Shown: piece after piece, positions 8,114-18,929 of the stretch
Layout of the letters: each line of letters begins with the position of its first letter
Numbering within the stretch: the stretch's first letter is position 1
Assembly (NCBI RefSeq): GCF_003122365.1
Contig: NZ_CP029254.1
Span: 2,614,501 to 2,678,500, forward strand
Source: Streptomyces spongiicola
GTDB lineage: Bacteria; Actinomycetota; Actinomycetes; Streptomycetales; Streptomycetaceae
Direction of reading: 5' to 3'
DNA: 64,000 nucleotides
Position numbers and translations under genes: made by a program
The notes under the pieces: generated by a model
Database searches by the model: none
What the model was told of the DNA's origin: nothing
What the model saw: the letters and a program-made list of their open reading frames with translations, nothing else

Positions 8114-8497
8114 TCAGATGTCACGCAGCCGGTCGGCTATCTCCCTCAGCAGGGACGGGTCGTGCGCGCCGCGGGGCGCGGGCGGCCCGGAGAGGCGGAC
8201 CAGACCCGACTCGGCGAGGTCGGCGAGGAGGACCCGGACGACCGCGAGGGGCATGTCGGCGTCCGCCGCGACCTCGGCGACCGGCCGGGGCTCCCGGCGC
8301 ACCAGCTCCAGCAGCGCGGTGCGGGCGTGGTCGAGCCGAGGGTCCGGCCTGTCCCGTTCGACGGCATCGACCTGCGACATCGGGTCGATGTCGTGCTCTG
8401 CTGCGGGACGGGTCCGGCCACGGGTGACGGTGTACGGCCGCACCATCGGCCCGGTCTCGTCCTCGTACCAGTGATCGTCGTACCAGTGATCGTTCAC
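8114..8497 (-). CDS. cvnC: DUF742 protein, conservon component CvnC
   Basis: A 127-residue DUF742 protein with the family pattern GPMVRPYTVTRGRTRP near residue 16 and a winged-helix-like C-terminal half (LDHARTALLELV to the LRDI terminus). CvnC is the third member of Streptomyces conservons, membrane-associated complexes likened to G-protein-coupled receptor systems. The GTG at 8497 follows the cvnB stop by 4 bases. The N-terminus encodes a repeated DHWYDDHWY from a 15-bp direct repeat. The expected cvnD GTPase gene does not follow: the next gene is a permease after a 272-base gap. Confidence 0.88.
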   Translation of the reverse strand: MNDHWYDDHWYEDETGPMVRPYTVTRGRTRPAAEHDIDPMSQVDAVERDRPDPRLDHARTALLELVRREPRPVAEVAADADMPLAVVRVLLADLAESGLVRLSGPPAPRGAHDPSLLREIADRLRDI

Positions 8498-8501
8498 GGG
8501 A

Positions 8502-8942
8502 CTACGCGTCGGGTGCCTCGTCCGCCGACCTCTCGGGAACCGTCATGTGCCGGCCGACACGCTTCACGAGCAGCGCCATCTCGTGGGCGAGCTGCCCGAC
8601 GTCGGTCTCGGCGCCGCTGAGCACCGCGAGACGGCTCCCGCCGCCGGCCGGGGTGATGAAGAGATAGGCACCGTCCAGCATGACCATCGTCTGGCGGATC
8701 TTCCCGGCCGCGAATCGGGAACCGGTCTCGCCGGCCAGGCTGTGGAAGCCCGCGCACACGGCGGCGAGATGCTCCACGTCCCGCTGCGGCATACCCCGGG
8801 AGGCGCAGGTGACCAGGCCGTCCGCGGTGAGCAGGACGGCCTGGCGGACGTGGTCGGTCCGCTCCAGCAGGTCGTCGAGCAGCCAGCCGAGTCCGCTCGC
8901 GGCGGTACGCCCGGCCTCCCTGTCGTACGGCTCAGCCGTCAT
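8502..8942 (-). CDS. cvnB: Roadblock/LC7 domain protein, conservon component CvnB
   Basis: A 146-residue roadblock/LC7 (dynein light chain-like) protein: SGLGWLLDDLLERTDHVRQAVLLTADGLVTCAS opens the domain and the MVMLDGAYLFITPAG strand lies near residue 90. Roadblock proteins regulate small GTPases and pair with CvnD in conservons. The ATG at 8942 overlaps the end of cvnA by 11 bases, so translation is probably coupled. C-terminal tail is acidic. With no CvnD next to it, its GTPase partner would have to be encoded elsewhere. Confidence 0.9.
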   Translation of the reverse strand: MTAEPYDREAGRTAASGLGWLLDDLLERTDHVRQAVLLTADGLVTCASRGMPQRDVEHLAAVCAGFHSLAGETGSRFAAGKIRQTMVMLDGAYLFITPAGGGSRLAVLSGAETDVGQLAHEMALLVKRVGRHMTVPERSADEAPDA

Positions 8943-11709
8943 CGCGTGTCCCTTCGTCGTTCGTGGTCCCCGGCCGGTCCCCCGGCACGCTCCCGGGCGG
9001 CTGGTCCCCGGGCCGTCCGTGCTCGCTCCGGCCGTGCTCGCTCCGGCCGCCCTCAGGCCGACCGCTGCCGCCCGGCTCGCCGCTCCGTCCGTGCCCACCC
9101 GGGCCGCCGCTCCGCCCCCGTTCGAGTCCTCGTTGGAAGGCCCCGAACACGGCCCGCATCTCCTCCGCACCGATCTCCCGGTCCACCGGTCCGGATCCGT
9201 CCCGGCCCGGTCCTGGAGGTGGCTCACCCAGCGGCGCGGCGACGAGGGGCGCCCGACGGATCCGGGTGGGCAGGGGCCGAGGCGCCCCGGTGTGCGCGGA
9301 CGGCTCTGCGCCGACGGGCCGGGGTGAGGGGACCGCCTCGGTCCCCGGCTGCGCGGATCCCTCCCGCGGCGGCGGGCCGGAGGGCGGTGCGGGGCCCGCC
9401 GGGGTCCCTTCCACTGCGGAGCCGGTTGCGCGGACGGTCCTCGGCTCCTCCGCCGCGGGGAGCGACGACCCGCCCGCCGCGGCCGCCTCGTGCTCCCCGT
9501 CCGGGGCGGAGGACGGGACCGGTATCCGGGCCGGTTCGGGGTCCTCCTCCCCGTCCGCGTCCGCGTCCGCGTCCGCATCCACTTCCGGGTCCACTCCCGC
9601 GCCCGCGCCCACACCCGCTTCCGGATACGGCGGCTTCGGATGCCGCCTCGGATGCGGATCCGGCTCCGGCTCCGGGTCCTGGCCCTGGCCCTGGCCCTGG
9701 CCTCGGTTCTGGTTCTGGTCCTGGTCCTGGCCTCGGTTCTGGTCCTGGTCCTGACCCCGGTCCCGGTCCCGGTCCCGGTCCCGGTCCGCCGGCGTGATGA
9801 TCGCGTTCGGCAGCAGCACGACCGCGGTGGTCCCCCCGTAGGGGGAGCGGGTGAGGGTGACGGTGATGCCGTGCCGGGCGGCGAGACGGCCCACGATGTA
9901 CAGGCCGAGGCGCTCGTCCTGGACCGGGTCGAAGTCACCCGGCCTGGACAGGGTGCGTTGCGCCTGGGCGAGTTCGTCGCCGTCCAGGCCGAGGCCGCGG
10001 TCGTCGATCTCCAGCACGAAGCCGTTACGGGCCTCGCTCGTACGCATCGTCACCTGGGTGTGCGGCGGGGAGAAGGCGGCGGCGTTCTCGACCAGCTCGG
10101 CGACGAGATGCACCACGTCCGCCACGGCGTCCGCGCCGACGCGTACCGGTGGCATCGGGGGCACCACGATCCGCGTGTAGTCCTCGATCTCGCCGACCGC
10201 TGCCGCCACCACGTCCACGAGCGGTACCGGATCGCGCCACCGCCGTCCGGGCGCCGCGCCGGAGAGGATGATCAGGCCCTCGGCATGGCGCCGCATCCGG
10301 GTCGTCAGATGATCGATCCGGAAGAGTTCCCCGAGCGTGTCGGGGTCCGTCGTCCGCCGCTCCAGGGTGTCGACGAGCTTCGCCTGCCGGTGTACCAGCG
10401 CCTGGTTCCGCCGTGCGATGTTCAGCAGCACGGCGAAGACGCCGCGCCGCAGGGTCGCCTGCTTGACCGCCGCCTCGACCGCCGCCCGGCGCGCCGCGTT
10501 GAGGGCCGTTCCCACCTGGGCGATCTCGTCGGGTGCGCCGTCCCCGTCGGCGAAGTCGAGCGGCGGCGCGGCGGCGGCCGGGTCGACGTCCTCGCCCGCG
10601 CCGAGTCGTTCCATCACCTCGGGCAGCCGCCGGGTGGCGAGGACGTCCGCCGCGTCCCGCAGCTCCTCGAGCCGTCCCGCGATCCGCCGGCCGGCGCTCA
10701 CCGAGAGCCACACGGAGAGACCGGCCGCGGCGAGACCGGCGAGTCCGACGGCGGCCGCCTCGGCCATCTCGCGGTAGGCGAAGGCGCGTCCGCGCTCGGC
10801 CGCGTTCAGGGCCGACTCGGTGCACAGCAGCATGTACCGCCGCACCGCGCGGTCCGTGGTGGTCCGCCACGACGCGTCCGCAACGGCCCGGCCCGCCTTC
10901 TCCGCGCCGGCCCGCAGCAGCGCGTCCTCTCCCGCGGTCAGCGCCCGGTACTCGGCGCCCCGCTGGAAGTCGGTGAAGAGCTTCCGGGAGTCGGGCGGCA
11001 GTGCGGGGACGTAGGTGCGGTGGAAGACGCGCCGGTCCTCGATGGCCGCGGTGAGCGCGTCGTACTGGGCGTCGGTGACGACCCCGGCGGCCCGTGCCCC
11101 GGCGACGAGGGCGTCCTCACGGGAGACGAACTCCCGCACGCGTACCAGCTCCACCACGACCTGCGCCTCGCGAGCGAGCTGTCCGGCCTGCAACGCGGTG
11201 AGCTGGGACTGGACGTCGAAGGTCGGCTCGACGATCACCGTGTAGGCCTCCACGGCCTCGGCCCAGGACAGCCGGCGCTCGACCACCCCGTCCCGCAGTT
11301 CCTCGAGCCCCGCTACGGCCCGGACCATCGCGTCCAGGGACTCCCGCTGCCGGTCGGTGAGGTCCTCTCGCCGGTCCCGGTCGCCGACGGCGTCGAGCAT
11401 GGCCTGCACGGCCCCGTCGGTCGCACGCTGCTGGGCCTGCAGCGCGGCGGCGTCGGCCGCCCCGGCGTCGCGCTCGCCCGCCCCCAGATAGGCGGCCGCG
11501 AGCCGGCGTTCGACCTGGATCTGCCCGACGGCCGTGTCGACGGGGGTACCGAACGTCTCGTACACGCTCTGGAGCCGGATCAGCGCCCGCAGGTCGCCCG
11601 TCACGGACACCATGGCGAAGCTCCACAGCGCCAGCAGCGCCGCGGCGGGCACCAGGGTGAGGGCCACGATCCTGCCGCGGATCGTGGGAGGGCGCAGTCG
11701 CCGGCGCAT
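8932..11709 (-). CDS. cvnA: Sensor histidine kinase-like protein, conservon component CvnA
   Basis: A 925-residue membrane sensor. An N-terminal membrane segment (about 13-33) is followed by an extracytoplasmic nitrate/nitrite-sensor-like (NIT) helical domain, a second membrane segment (about 310-335), a HAMP linker and a histidine-kinase-type ATPase domain (about 490-635; DVVHLVAELVENAAAFSPP is the N box, DDRGLGLD a G box). The last 290 residues are low-complexity: DRDRDR, QDQDQN, acidic Asp-Ala runs and Pro-rich segments. GGGGGGAG precedes the ATG. It heads the cvnABC unit. In-frame microsatellites make the tail likely to vary in length between strains. Confidence 0.9.
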   Translation of the reverse strand: MRRRLRPPTIRGRIVALTLVPAAALLALWSFAMVSVTGDLRALIRLQSVYETFGTPVDTAVGQIQVERRLAAAYLGAGERDAGAADAAALQAQQRATDGAVQAMLDAVGDRDRREDLTDRQRESLDAMVRAVAGLEELRDGVVERRLSWAEAVEAYTVIVEPTFDVQSQLTALQAGQLAREAQVVVELVRVREFVSREDALVAGARAAGVVTDAQYDALTAAIEDRRVFHRTYVPALPPDSRKLFTDFQRGAEYRALTAGEDALLRAGAEKAGRAVADASWRTTTDRAVRRYMLLCTESALNAAERGRAFAYREMAEAAAVGLAGLAAAGLSVWLSVSAGRRIAGRLEELRDAADVLATRRLPEVMERLGAGEDVDPAAAAPPLDFADGDGAPDEIAQVGTALNAARRAAVEAAVKQATLRRGVFAVLLNIARRNQALVHRQAKLVDTLERRTTDPDTLGELFRIDHLTTRMRRHAEGLIILSGAAPGRRWRDPVPLVDVVAAAVGEIEDYTRIVVPPMPPVRVGADAVADVVHLVAELVENAAAFSPPHTQVTMRTSEARNGFVLEIDDRGLGLDGDELAQAQRTLSRPGDFDPVQDERLGLYIVGRLAARHGITVTLTRSPYGGTTAVVLLPNAIITPADRDRDRDRDRGQDQDQNRGQDQDQNQNRGQGQGQGQDPEPEPDPHPRRHPKPPYPEAGVGAGAGVDPEVDADADADADGEEDPEPARIPVPSSAPDGEHEAAAAGGSSLPAAEEPRTVRATGSAVEGTPAGPAPPSGPPPREGSAQPGTEAVPSPRPVGAEPSAHTGAPRPLPTRIRRAPLVAAPLGEPPPGPGRDGSGPVDREIGAEEMRAVFGAFQRGLERGRSGGPGGHGRSGEPGGSGRPEGGRSEHGRSEHGRPGDQPPGSVPGDRPGTTNDEGTRDDG
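9557..9790. repeat. In-frame microsatellites in the cvnA tail
   Basis: Within cvnA, hexamer runs of GTCCGC (about 9557-9585), CTGGCC (about 9681-9703) and CCGGTC-type units (about 9755-9790) encode Asp-Ala, Gly-Gln and Asp-Arg dipeptide runs. Unit lengths are multiples of three, so slippage would change length but not frame. Confidence 0.8.
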
Positions 11710-11949
11710 GGGCTCCCCCCCCTGGACGTGCGGGACGTACGGCCAGCGGGGGTACTACCGCCGGGTAGGGGCAGAAGCTACGCGATCCGCAACCGGCCGC
11801 GCAATGCTGCCGCCGGTAACGGCGCGACCGGCCGCCGGCCGCCGACCGCCGGCCCGGGGCGGCCGACGGCCGGCGGCAACGGGCACGGGCCACGGGCCGG
11901 AGGGGCAGCGGCGAGGCGGCGGTCACCGTCAGCCGGCACCCGACACGCG

Positions 11950-11992
11950 CCCGACGGGCGCACCCGGCCGGTACCCGACGGGCGCACCCGGC
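11950..11992. repeat. Two 19-bp direct repeats in the cvnA-SGNH divergent gap
   Basis: CCCGACGGGCGCACCCGGC occurs at 11950-11968 and 11974-11992. The whole 388-base gap (11710-12097) separates the divergent cvnA and SGNH genes. It is made of GC-rich repeats and hairpin-forming CCGGCCG blocks near 11826-11880; I see no gene or clear promoter in it. Confidence 0.7.
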
Positions 11993-12097
11993 GGGCACCG
12001 ACCGCACCGGCAGCGACCGGACGGCGCGCACCCTCCGCCCCGCGCGGGTAGGAGTCGGGTCCCGCAGACGATCCCGCACCCCACGGACGGAGGGCCC

Positions 12098-13228
12098 ATG
12101 GCACCGGACCCGAACTGGCTCGATCCCGGACCGTTCCTGCGCGGGGTGGCCTGGCTCGACGGCGGGCGGCCGGTGCGGGCCGATCCCGGCGATCTGGCCC
12201 GGCTGCCGTGGGACACCAGGGAACGCGCCGCGCTCCCCATCGGCGTACGGCTGGAGTTCACGGCCCCCCACGGCGCCCGGGCGGTGGAACTGCGCTACCG
12301 GGCCAGGGTGCCCCGCCCCACCGACGCGCTGCGCGACCTGGCGCACTGCTTCGCGCTGTGGCACGGCGGTCGCTGTGCGTCCGAGTCGTTCACCGAACCG
12401 GCGGAGGAGGCGGTGGTCACCATCCCCCTGCCACCCGGACCGGGGCCGTTCACCGTCCATCCTCCGGAGTCCCAGGCGCCCATGGTCCTCGGGGTGCGCG
12501 GGGTGGGCGGCCGGGTGGTCCCCGCGCCGCGACGGCCGCGCTGGCTGGTCCACGGCGACTCGATCGCCGAGGGCTGGTGGTCCACCCGGCCCGCGCACGC
12601 CTGGCCTTCGGCCGCCGGCCGGACACTCGGCCTGGACTGCGTCAACCTCGGCTACGCCGGCTCGGCCCGCGGCGACCTCGCGACCGCGCAGCAGCTCGCC
12701 TCGCTCCCCGCCGACCTGCTGACCCTGGCCTTCGGCACCAACTGCTGGTCGGGCGTACCCTGCTCCGCCCCCCTGCTGTACGAGACGACCCGTGCCTTCG
12801 TCTCCCTCGTCCGGCAGGGGCATCCGGATGTGCCGCTGCTGGTGGTCTCGCCCGTCCTGCGCCCGGACGCCGAGACGACGCGCAACGCGCTGGGCGCGAC
12901 GCTGGGGGACCTCCGCACGGCGATGGAGGAGGCGACCCGGGACCTCGCCGCCGCCGGTGACACCCGGCTGGCCCTGCTGCCCGGTGCGGGTCTGCTCGCG
13001 GCGGACGACCTGGCGGACGGCCTGCATCCGAACGACAGGGGCCACGCCCGGATCGCCGCGGCGGTGGCCGGGGCCGTGGACGGGTGCGGCTTCGCCGCCA
13101 CGCGGGCAGCCGCCGGCGCGGCGGGGACACCGGGCGCAGCGGTTACGCCGGGCGCAGCGGTTACGCCGGGCGCAGCGGGCGTCCACGCGGACGCAGCGCA
13201 CCGGGCCTTTCCGCCCCCGGCTCCGTGA
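12098..13228 (+). CDS. SGNH/GDSL-family hydrolase
   Basis: A 376-residue protein with an N-terminal beta-rich domain (about 1-150) and an SGNH esterase domain (about 155-330). Catalytic blocks: VHGDSIAEG (Gly-Asp-Ser nucleophile, near 157), YAGSARGD (block II Gly), FGTNCWSG (block III Asn) and DGLHPNDRGH (block V Asp-x-x-His). This two-domain layout resembles carbohydrate esterases of the SGNH clan; the substrate is unknown. No signal peptide is seen. GGAGGG lies close before the ATG. The C-terminal tail holds an in-frame 16-bp repeat that encodes GAAVTPGAAVTPGAA. Confidence 0.82.
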   Translation: MAPDPNWLDPGPFLRGVAWLDGGRPVRADPGDLARLPWDTRERAALPIGVRLEFTAPHGARAVELRYRARVPRPTDALRDLAHCFALWHGGRCASESFTEPAEEAVVTIPLPPGPGPFTVHPPESQAPMVLGVRGVGGRVVPAPRRPRWLVHGDSIAEGWWSTRPAHAWPSAAGRTLGLDCVNLGYAGSARGDLATAQQLASLPADLLTLAFGTNCWSGVPCSAPLLYETTRAFVSLVRQGHPDVPLLVVSPVLRPDAETTRNALGATLGDLRTAMEEATRDLAAAGDTRLALLPGAGLLAADDLADGLHPNDRGHARIAAAVAGAVDGCGFAATRAAAGAAGTPGAAVTPGAAVTPGAAGVHADAAHRAFPPPAP

Positions 13229-13260
13229 GCGGCGCGCGGCCGCACCCGGGCCGAACGCCC

Positions 13261-13428
13261 GCCACCGGGAGCCGACCCGCCTCCCCGCCTCCCCGCCTGC
13301 CCGCCTGCCCTCAGAGAAGACCGGTCGCCGCCCCGGGGACGCTCCCCGGAACCGGTCCGCCTGCCTGCCCGCCTGCCTGCGTACCTGCCTGCCGTCAGCC
13401 TTCAGCCTTCAGCCTTCAGCCTTCAGCA
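13261..13428. repeat. Low-complexity repeats downstream of the SGNH gene
   Basis: CCTGCC/CCCGCC runs (13275-13390) are followed by CAGCCTT repeated four times plus CAGC (13396-13427). A weaker copy of the nearby terminator core lies at about 13328-13350. No coding signal is seen in this gap. Confidence 0.8.
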
Positions 13429-13433
13429 GAGAA

Positions 13434-13473
13434 CGGCCGCGGCCCCGGGGGACGCTCCCCGGGGCCGCGGCCG
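13434..13473. terminator. Perfect 17-bp inverted repeat between convergent genes
   Basis: Arms 13434-13450 and 13457-13473 pair perfectly around a 6-base loop. It lies 45 bases beyond the guaB1 stop and serves as a likely bidirectional terminator for guaB1 and the SGNH gene. Confidence 0.85.
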
Positions 13474-13518
13474 TTGGCGTGCGGTGCTCGACCGGCTGGG
13501 CCGGTCGGACCGCGGCCG

Positions 13519-15066
<1,548 letters not shown>

Positions 15067-15429
15067 TCATCCAGCACCGCCGGACACCCTCTCGTCGGAT
15101 CCTCCGAGATCGAGCAGTACGGCGAGCCGTCCGGGCATGGCGTCGACCGCGTGGCCGAAGACGTCCTGGACCAGCTGCCACTCCCCGGGCTGCGCGGCGG
15201 CGTACTCCTGCCACCGGCGGACGAGGACGAGGGTGCCCTCCTCACCGGGGAGGTCGGTGAGGCAGTCGGCGAGGGCGTCCCAGTTCCGGCCGAACCAGGC
15301 CGGGAGCCCGAGGCTCGCGGCGCAGCGCTCCATGAAGGTCCGCTTGTCGGTGACGCCGTGGAGGTCGAGCACGGTGATGTTCCGCCCCGGGGTGGCGCCG
15401 AACAGTGCGGCGAGGGGACCGTTTCTCAT
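15067..15429 (-). CDS. Barstar-family ribonuclease inhibitor
   Basis: A 120-residue cytoplasmic barstar-like protein. The signature WFGRNWDALADCLTDL (about 45-60) corresponds to the barnase-binding helix of barstar, with the Asp and Trp side chains that plug the RNase active site. It overlaps the upstream ribonuclease gene by 4 bases (ATGA), so synthesis of toxin and inhibitor is coupled. The role is to neutralise the RNase before export. The N-terminal half (NITVLDLHGVTDKRTFMERC) fits barstar strand 1 and helix 1. Confidence 0.92.
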   Translation of the reverse strand: MRNGPLAALFGATPGRNITVLDLHGVTDKRTFMERCAASLGLPAWFGRNWDALADCLTDLPGEEGTLVLVRRWQEYAAAQPGEWQLVQDVFGHAVDAMPGRLAVLLDLGGSDERVSGGAG

Positions 15430-15827
15430 CGGAGTACCACCCTGAACGTCTGGTAGTGGTCGTCGGTGTAGTAGACCTCCCCCTCCCGGCCCGTGACGAT
15501 GCGGCGTGCGCCGCGGTCGCGCTCGCCCGGCGTGGGCACGGTGTACTCCCGGTAGTAGCCCCGCTCCCGCTCGGGCAGCATCCCCTCGAGGTTGCCGAAG
15601 GTGCTGCCGTCCCTGCGGTACGGGAAGGGGCCGCCGTCGTCGATCAGCCGCAGGGTTTCGCGTGCCTCCCGCGGCAGGTCGAAGGTGCGGACGGTGGCGA
15701 GGGCGGCGGGCGCCGAGGCTGCGGGGCTGTGCCCGGTACCGGCGCCGCCGCCCGGGCAGCCGGTCAGCAGCAGGGCGGTGAGGGCCGAGAGCAGCACGAG
15801 CAGGAGCCGCGAGGACCGGTTCAGCAT
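15426..15827 (-). CDS. Secreted guanyl-specific ribonuclease (RNase Sa/T1 family), predicted lipoprotein
   Basis: A 133-residue exported RNase. The N-terminus is a lipoprotein signal (hydrophobic 8-22, lipobox LTGC with Cys24). The mature domain (about 42-133) tracks RNase Sa closely: DGGPFPY, YYREYTVPTPGERDRGARRIV and DDHYQTF supply the catalytic Glu94, the Arg residues and His124. It cleaves RNA 3' to guanosine. Unlike RNase Sa, the mature domain has no Cys pair. The ATG at 15827 is used because the signal peptide starts there; the longer frame is Arg-rich nonsense. The barstar gene follows with a 4-base overlap. Confidence 0.9.
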   Translation of the reverse strand: MLNRSSRLLLVLLSALTALLLTGCPGGGAGTGHSPAASAPAALATVRTFDLPREARETLRLIDDGGPFPYRRDGSTFGNLEGMLPERERGYYREYTVPTPGERDRGARRIVTGREGEVYYTDDHYQTFRVVLR

Positions 15828-16353
15828 GCCGCCGATGCTGTCACGCACGGGCGGCGAAGCCGGTGAGGAGCGCCCGGCGTGGGAAGGGAACGCCCGCGAA
15901 GCGCGGTCACGAGGGCGGGCGCGGTCATCTGCGCGGGCGCGGTCGCGTGGAGGCCGCAGACGCATGGGGGCCCGCGGGTCACGAGGAGAGCCGCGGTCAC
16001 GCGGGGCCGCCTCGGGATCCCCGAGCCGCCTCGGGATTCCGGGGCGGACCGGGCTCGTCGCGGAGGCGTGCGATGGCGGGGCCGGCCGGCCCCTGCATCG
16101 GCGTCACGGGCGACCGGCCTCCGGCGCCCACCGGACGGGTCCGTCCGCTCGGGCCCAGGCCCGGCGCCGTCGCCGACCGGGCCGACGCGGCGGGCGGCCG
16201 ACGCCGACCACGGCCGCCCGGCCCTCAGTGCGGTTCCGCAGACCGCCGGTGCCGGCGCAACCCGGCGCCCGGCCCGGGCCCCGACCCGGAACCTGACCGC
16301 GTTCCCGGCCCCGGCCGTGGTCACACGGGGGGCGAGCCCCGATCCGCGCCGGC
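15828..16353. other. 526-base gap without a recognisable gene
   Basis: Very GC-rich sequence with short irregular repeats (GGGCGCGGTC-type units at 15905-15950; CCTCGGGAT pairs at 16010-16040). No frame in it resembles a protein, and no RNA gene was recognised. It contains the promoter region of the RNase-barstar unit on its left side. Confidence 0.6.
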
Positions 16354-16452
16354 GCTCAGTGGTCCGCCCCGCTCAGTTGCTCCGGGTCTTCGCTCACTGG
16401 TCCGCCCCGGCACTGAGTTGCTCCGGGGGTCTGCGCTCAGTGGTCCGGGTCG
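16354..16452. repeat. Direct repeats of about 38-42 bp reaching into the SorC gene end
   Basis: Copies starting GCTCAGTGGTCCG or GCTCACTGGTCCG occur at about 16354, 16392 and 16434. The third contains the reverse-strand stop codon of the SorC regulator (16437-16439), so the other two are noncoding duplicates of that gene's last codons and flank, with small differences. Confidence 0.85.
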
Positions 16453-17459
16453 GCCCGCTCACGCGCCGGGCGCGGGGCGGGGCGGGACTCCGTGAGGAGG
16501 TAGTCCGCCGCCGCCGTGTCCGTCACCAGGCTGGTCACCAGACCGGACCGCAGCACCGCCCCGATCGCCGCCGCCTTGCGCTGGCCCCCGGCGATGGCGA
16601 CCACCTCGGGAATGCGGCGCAGCCGGTCGGCCTCGACGGTGATGCAGCGCTCGCCGAGGTCACGGCCGACGCGTCTGCCGTCGGCGTCGAACAGGTGGGC
16701 GGACATCTCGGCCGCGACGCCGAGCGAGGCGTAGTGCGCCCGCTCCTCGTCGCTGAGCATGTCGTGCACCGTCGAGATGCCGGGCTCCCACGAGCCGATC
16801 GAGACGCAGGCGACCGTGACCTTGTCGAAGTACTCGAAGGCCCGGGCGATACCCGTCTGGTTCCGCAGCGCGGCGGCCGTGGCCGGGTCCGGCAGCAGCA
16901 TCGGCGCGTAGATCGGGTGCGCCTCTCCGCCGGAAACCTGAGCGGCGCGCCGCACCGCCTCCACCGAGCCGCGCTCCGCGGTCCCGGCGTCGTACACACC
17001 CGTGAGCTGGACGACCGTGCAGGGCGGCAGCCGGTCGAGCGCGGCCGCCATGTGGATCGTGGAACGGCCCCAGGCCAGCCCCAGCACGTCCCCCTCGGCG
17101 ACCAGTTCGCCGAGGAGATCCGCCGCGACCTCCCCGAGGTTCTCCGGGTCGGGCGACTCTTCCACACCCTCGGACGGGGATTCCACGACGACCGCGTGCC
17201 GCAGGCCGTAGCGGGCGCGGAGCGCGTCGGAGCGCTCCGCGTCCAGTTCGGCGGGGACACGGATCTCGATCCGCACGAGGTCGCGCTCGAGCGCGGTCTC
17301 CAGGACCCGGGCCACCTTGAAGCGGCTGACGCCGAACTCCTCCGCGATCTGGATCTTGGACTTGCCCTCGAGATAGAAGCGCCGGGCCATCGCCGCCGCC
17401 TGCACCAGCTCCGCGGGTCCCATCCGCAGGGCCGACCGTCCCGCCGACATAGCAGACAC
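16437..17459 (-). CDS. SorC/DeoR-type sugar-binding transcriptional regulator
   Basis: A 340-residue regulator. The N-terminal HTH (MARRFYLEGKSKIQIAEEFGVSRFKVARVL, read in two parts around residues 24-53) is followed by a SorC effector domain that binds phosphorylated sugars (about 60-315; motifs VLGLAWGRST and VVAIAGGQRKAAAI). SorC proteins control pentose and polyol catabolism. The GTG at 17459 is chosen because GAGGAG lies 6 bases before it; the first GTG at 17483 has poor spacing. It lies 99 bases downstream of rpe on the same strand, so a role in pentose-phosphate control is plausible but unproven. Confidence 0.88.
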   Translation of the reverse strand: MSAMSAGRSALRMGPAELVQAAAMARRFYLEGKSKIQIAEEFGVSRFKVARVLETALERDLVRIEIRVPAELDAERSDALRARYGLRHAVVVESPSEGVEESPDPENLGEVAADLLGELVAEGDVLGLAWGRSTIHMAAALDRLPPCTVVQLTGVYDAGTAERGSVEAVRRAAQVSGGEAHPIYAPMLLPDPATAAALRNQTGIARAFEYFDKVTVACVSIGSWEPGISTVHDMLSDEERAHYASLGVAAEMSAHLFDADGRRVGRDLGERCITVEADRLRRIPEVVAIAGGQRKAAAIGAVLRSGLVTSLVTDTAAADYLLTESRPAPRPARERADPDH

Positions 17460-17558
17460 CGCGTTCTCCTCACTGCTGTTCACACTCCGGAACCGCCATC
17501 CTGACAGATCCGGGTGTTGTCGATCAGCCCGGTAGGGCCCCGTTCACCGAGCCGTGGC

Positions 17559-18242
17559 TCAGTGGTTGCACGCCCAGGGCGCCGACGCGATCGTCCGGTC
17601 GGCCTGCCGGCGCAGGGTCCGGACGGCCTGCGCCGGGTCCTCGGCCCCGTAGACCGCGGATCCGGCCACGAACACGTCGGCGCCCGCCTCGGCGCACCGC
17701 TCGATCGTGGACTCGGAGACGCCGCCGTCGACCTGGAGCCACAGTTCCAGGCCGTGCTTGTTGATGAGTTCCCTGGTACGGCGGATCTTGGGGAGCATGA
17801 TGTCGAGGAACGCCTGGCCGCCGAAGCCCGGCTCCACGGTCATGACCAGCAGCATGTCGAGTTCGGGGAGCAGGTCCTCGTACGGCTCGACGGGGGTGGC
17901 GGGCTTGAGCGCCATGGCGGCGCGCGCGCCCTTGGCCCGGATCTCCCGCGCGAGCCGCACCGGTGCCGCGGCGGCCTCCGCGTGGAAGGTGACGGACCCG
18001 GCGCCGGCCTCCACGTACTGCGGGGCCCAGCGGTCCGGGTCCTCGATCATGAGATGGCAGTCCAGCGGGGTGCCCGTCGCCCGGCTCAGCGACTCGACGA
18101 CCGGAACGCCCAGCGTCAGGTTGGGCACGAAGTGGTTGTCCATGACATCGACGTGGAGCCAGTCGGCGCCTTCGACGGCCTTCGCCTCCTCGGCGAGCCG
18201 GGCGAAGTCGGCGGACAGGATGCTGGGGTTGATCTGGGCCAT
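17559..18242 (-). CDS. rpe: Ribulose-phosphate 3-epimerase
   Basis: A 227-residue TIM-barrel enzyme that interconverts ribulose-5-phosphate and xylulose-5-phosphate in the pentose phosphate pathway. Family motifs: [13 protein letters not shown] at the N-terminus, [13 protein letters not shown] with metal-binding His and Asp residues (near 29-41), [24 protein letters not shown] and QVDGGV (catalytic Asp), then [13 protein letters not shown]. Length is typical. The ATG at 18242 begins MAQINPS. The neighbouring SorC gene follows on the same strand. Confidence 0.96.
   Translation of the reverse strand: MAQINPSILSADFARLAEEAKAVEGADWLHVDVMDNHFVPNLTLGVPVVESLSRATGTPLDCHLMIEDPDRWAPQYVEAGAGSVTFHAEAAAAPVRLAREIRAKGARAAMALKPATPVEPYEDLLPELDMLLVMTVEPGFGGQAFLDIMLPKIRRTRELINKHGLELWLQVDGGVSESTIERCAEAGADVFVAGSAVYGAEDPAQAVRTLRRQADRTIASAPWACNH

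Positions 18243-18929
<687 letters not shown>

Noticed and set aside
11534-13228. A longer start for the SGNH hydrolase at 11534
   Set aside because: The extra residues are antisense to cvnA and run through repeats; the ATG at 12098 has a good ribosome site.
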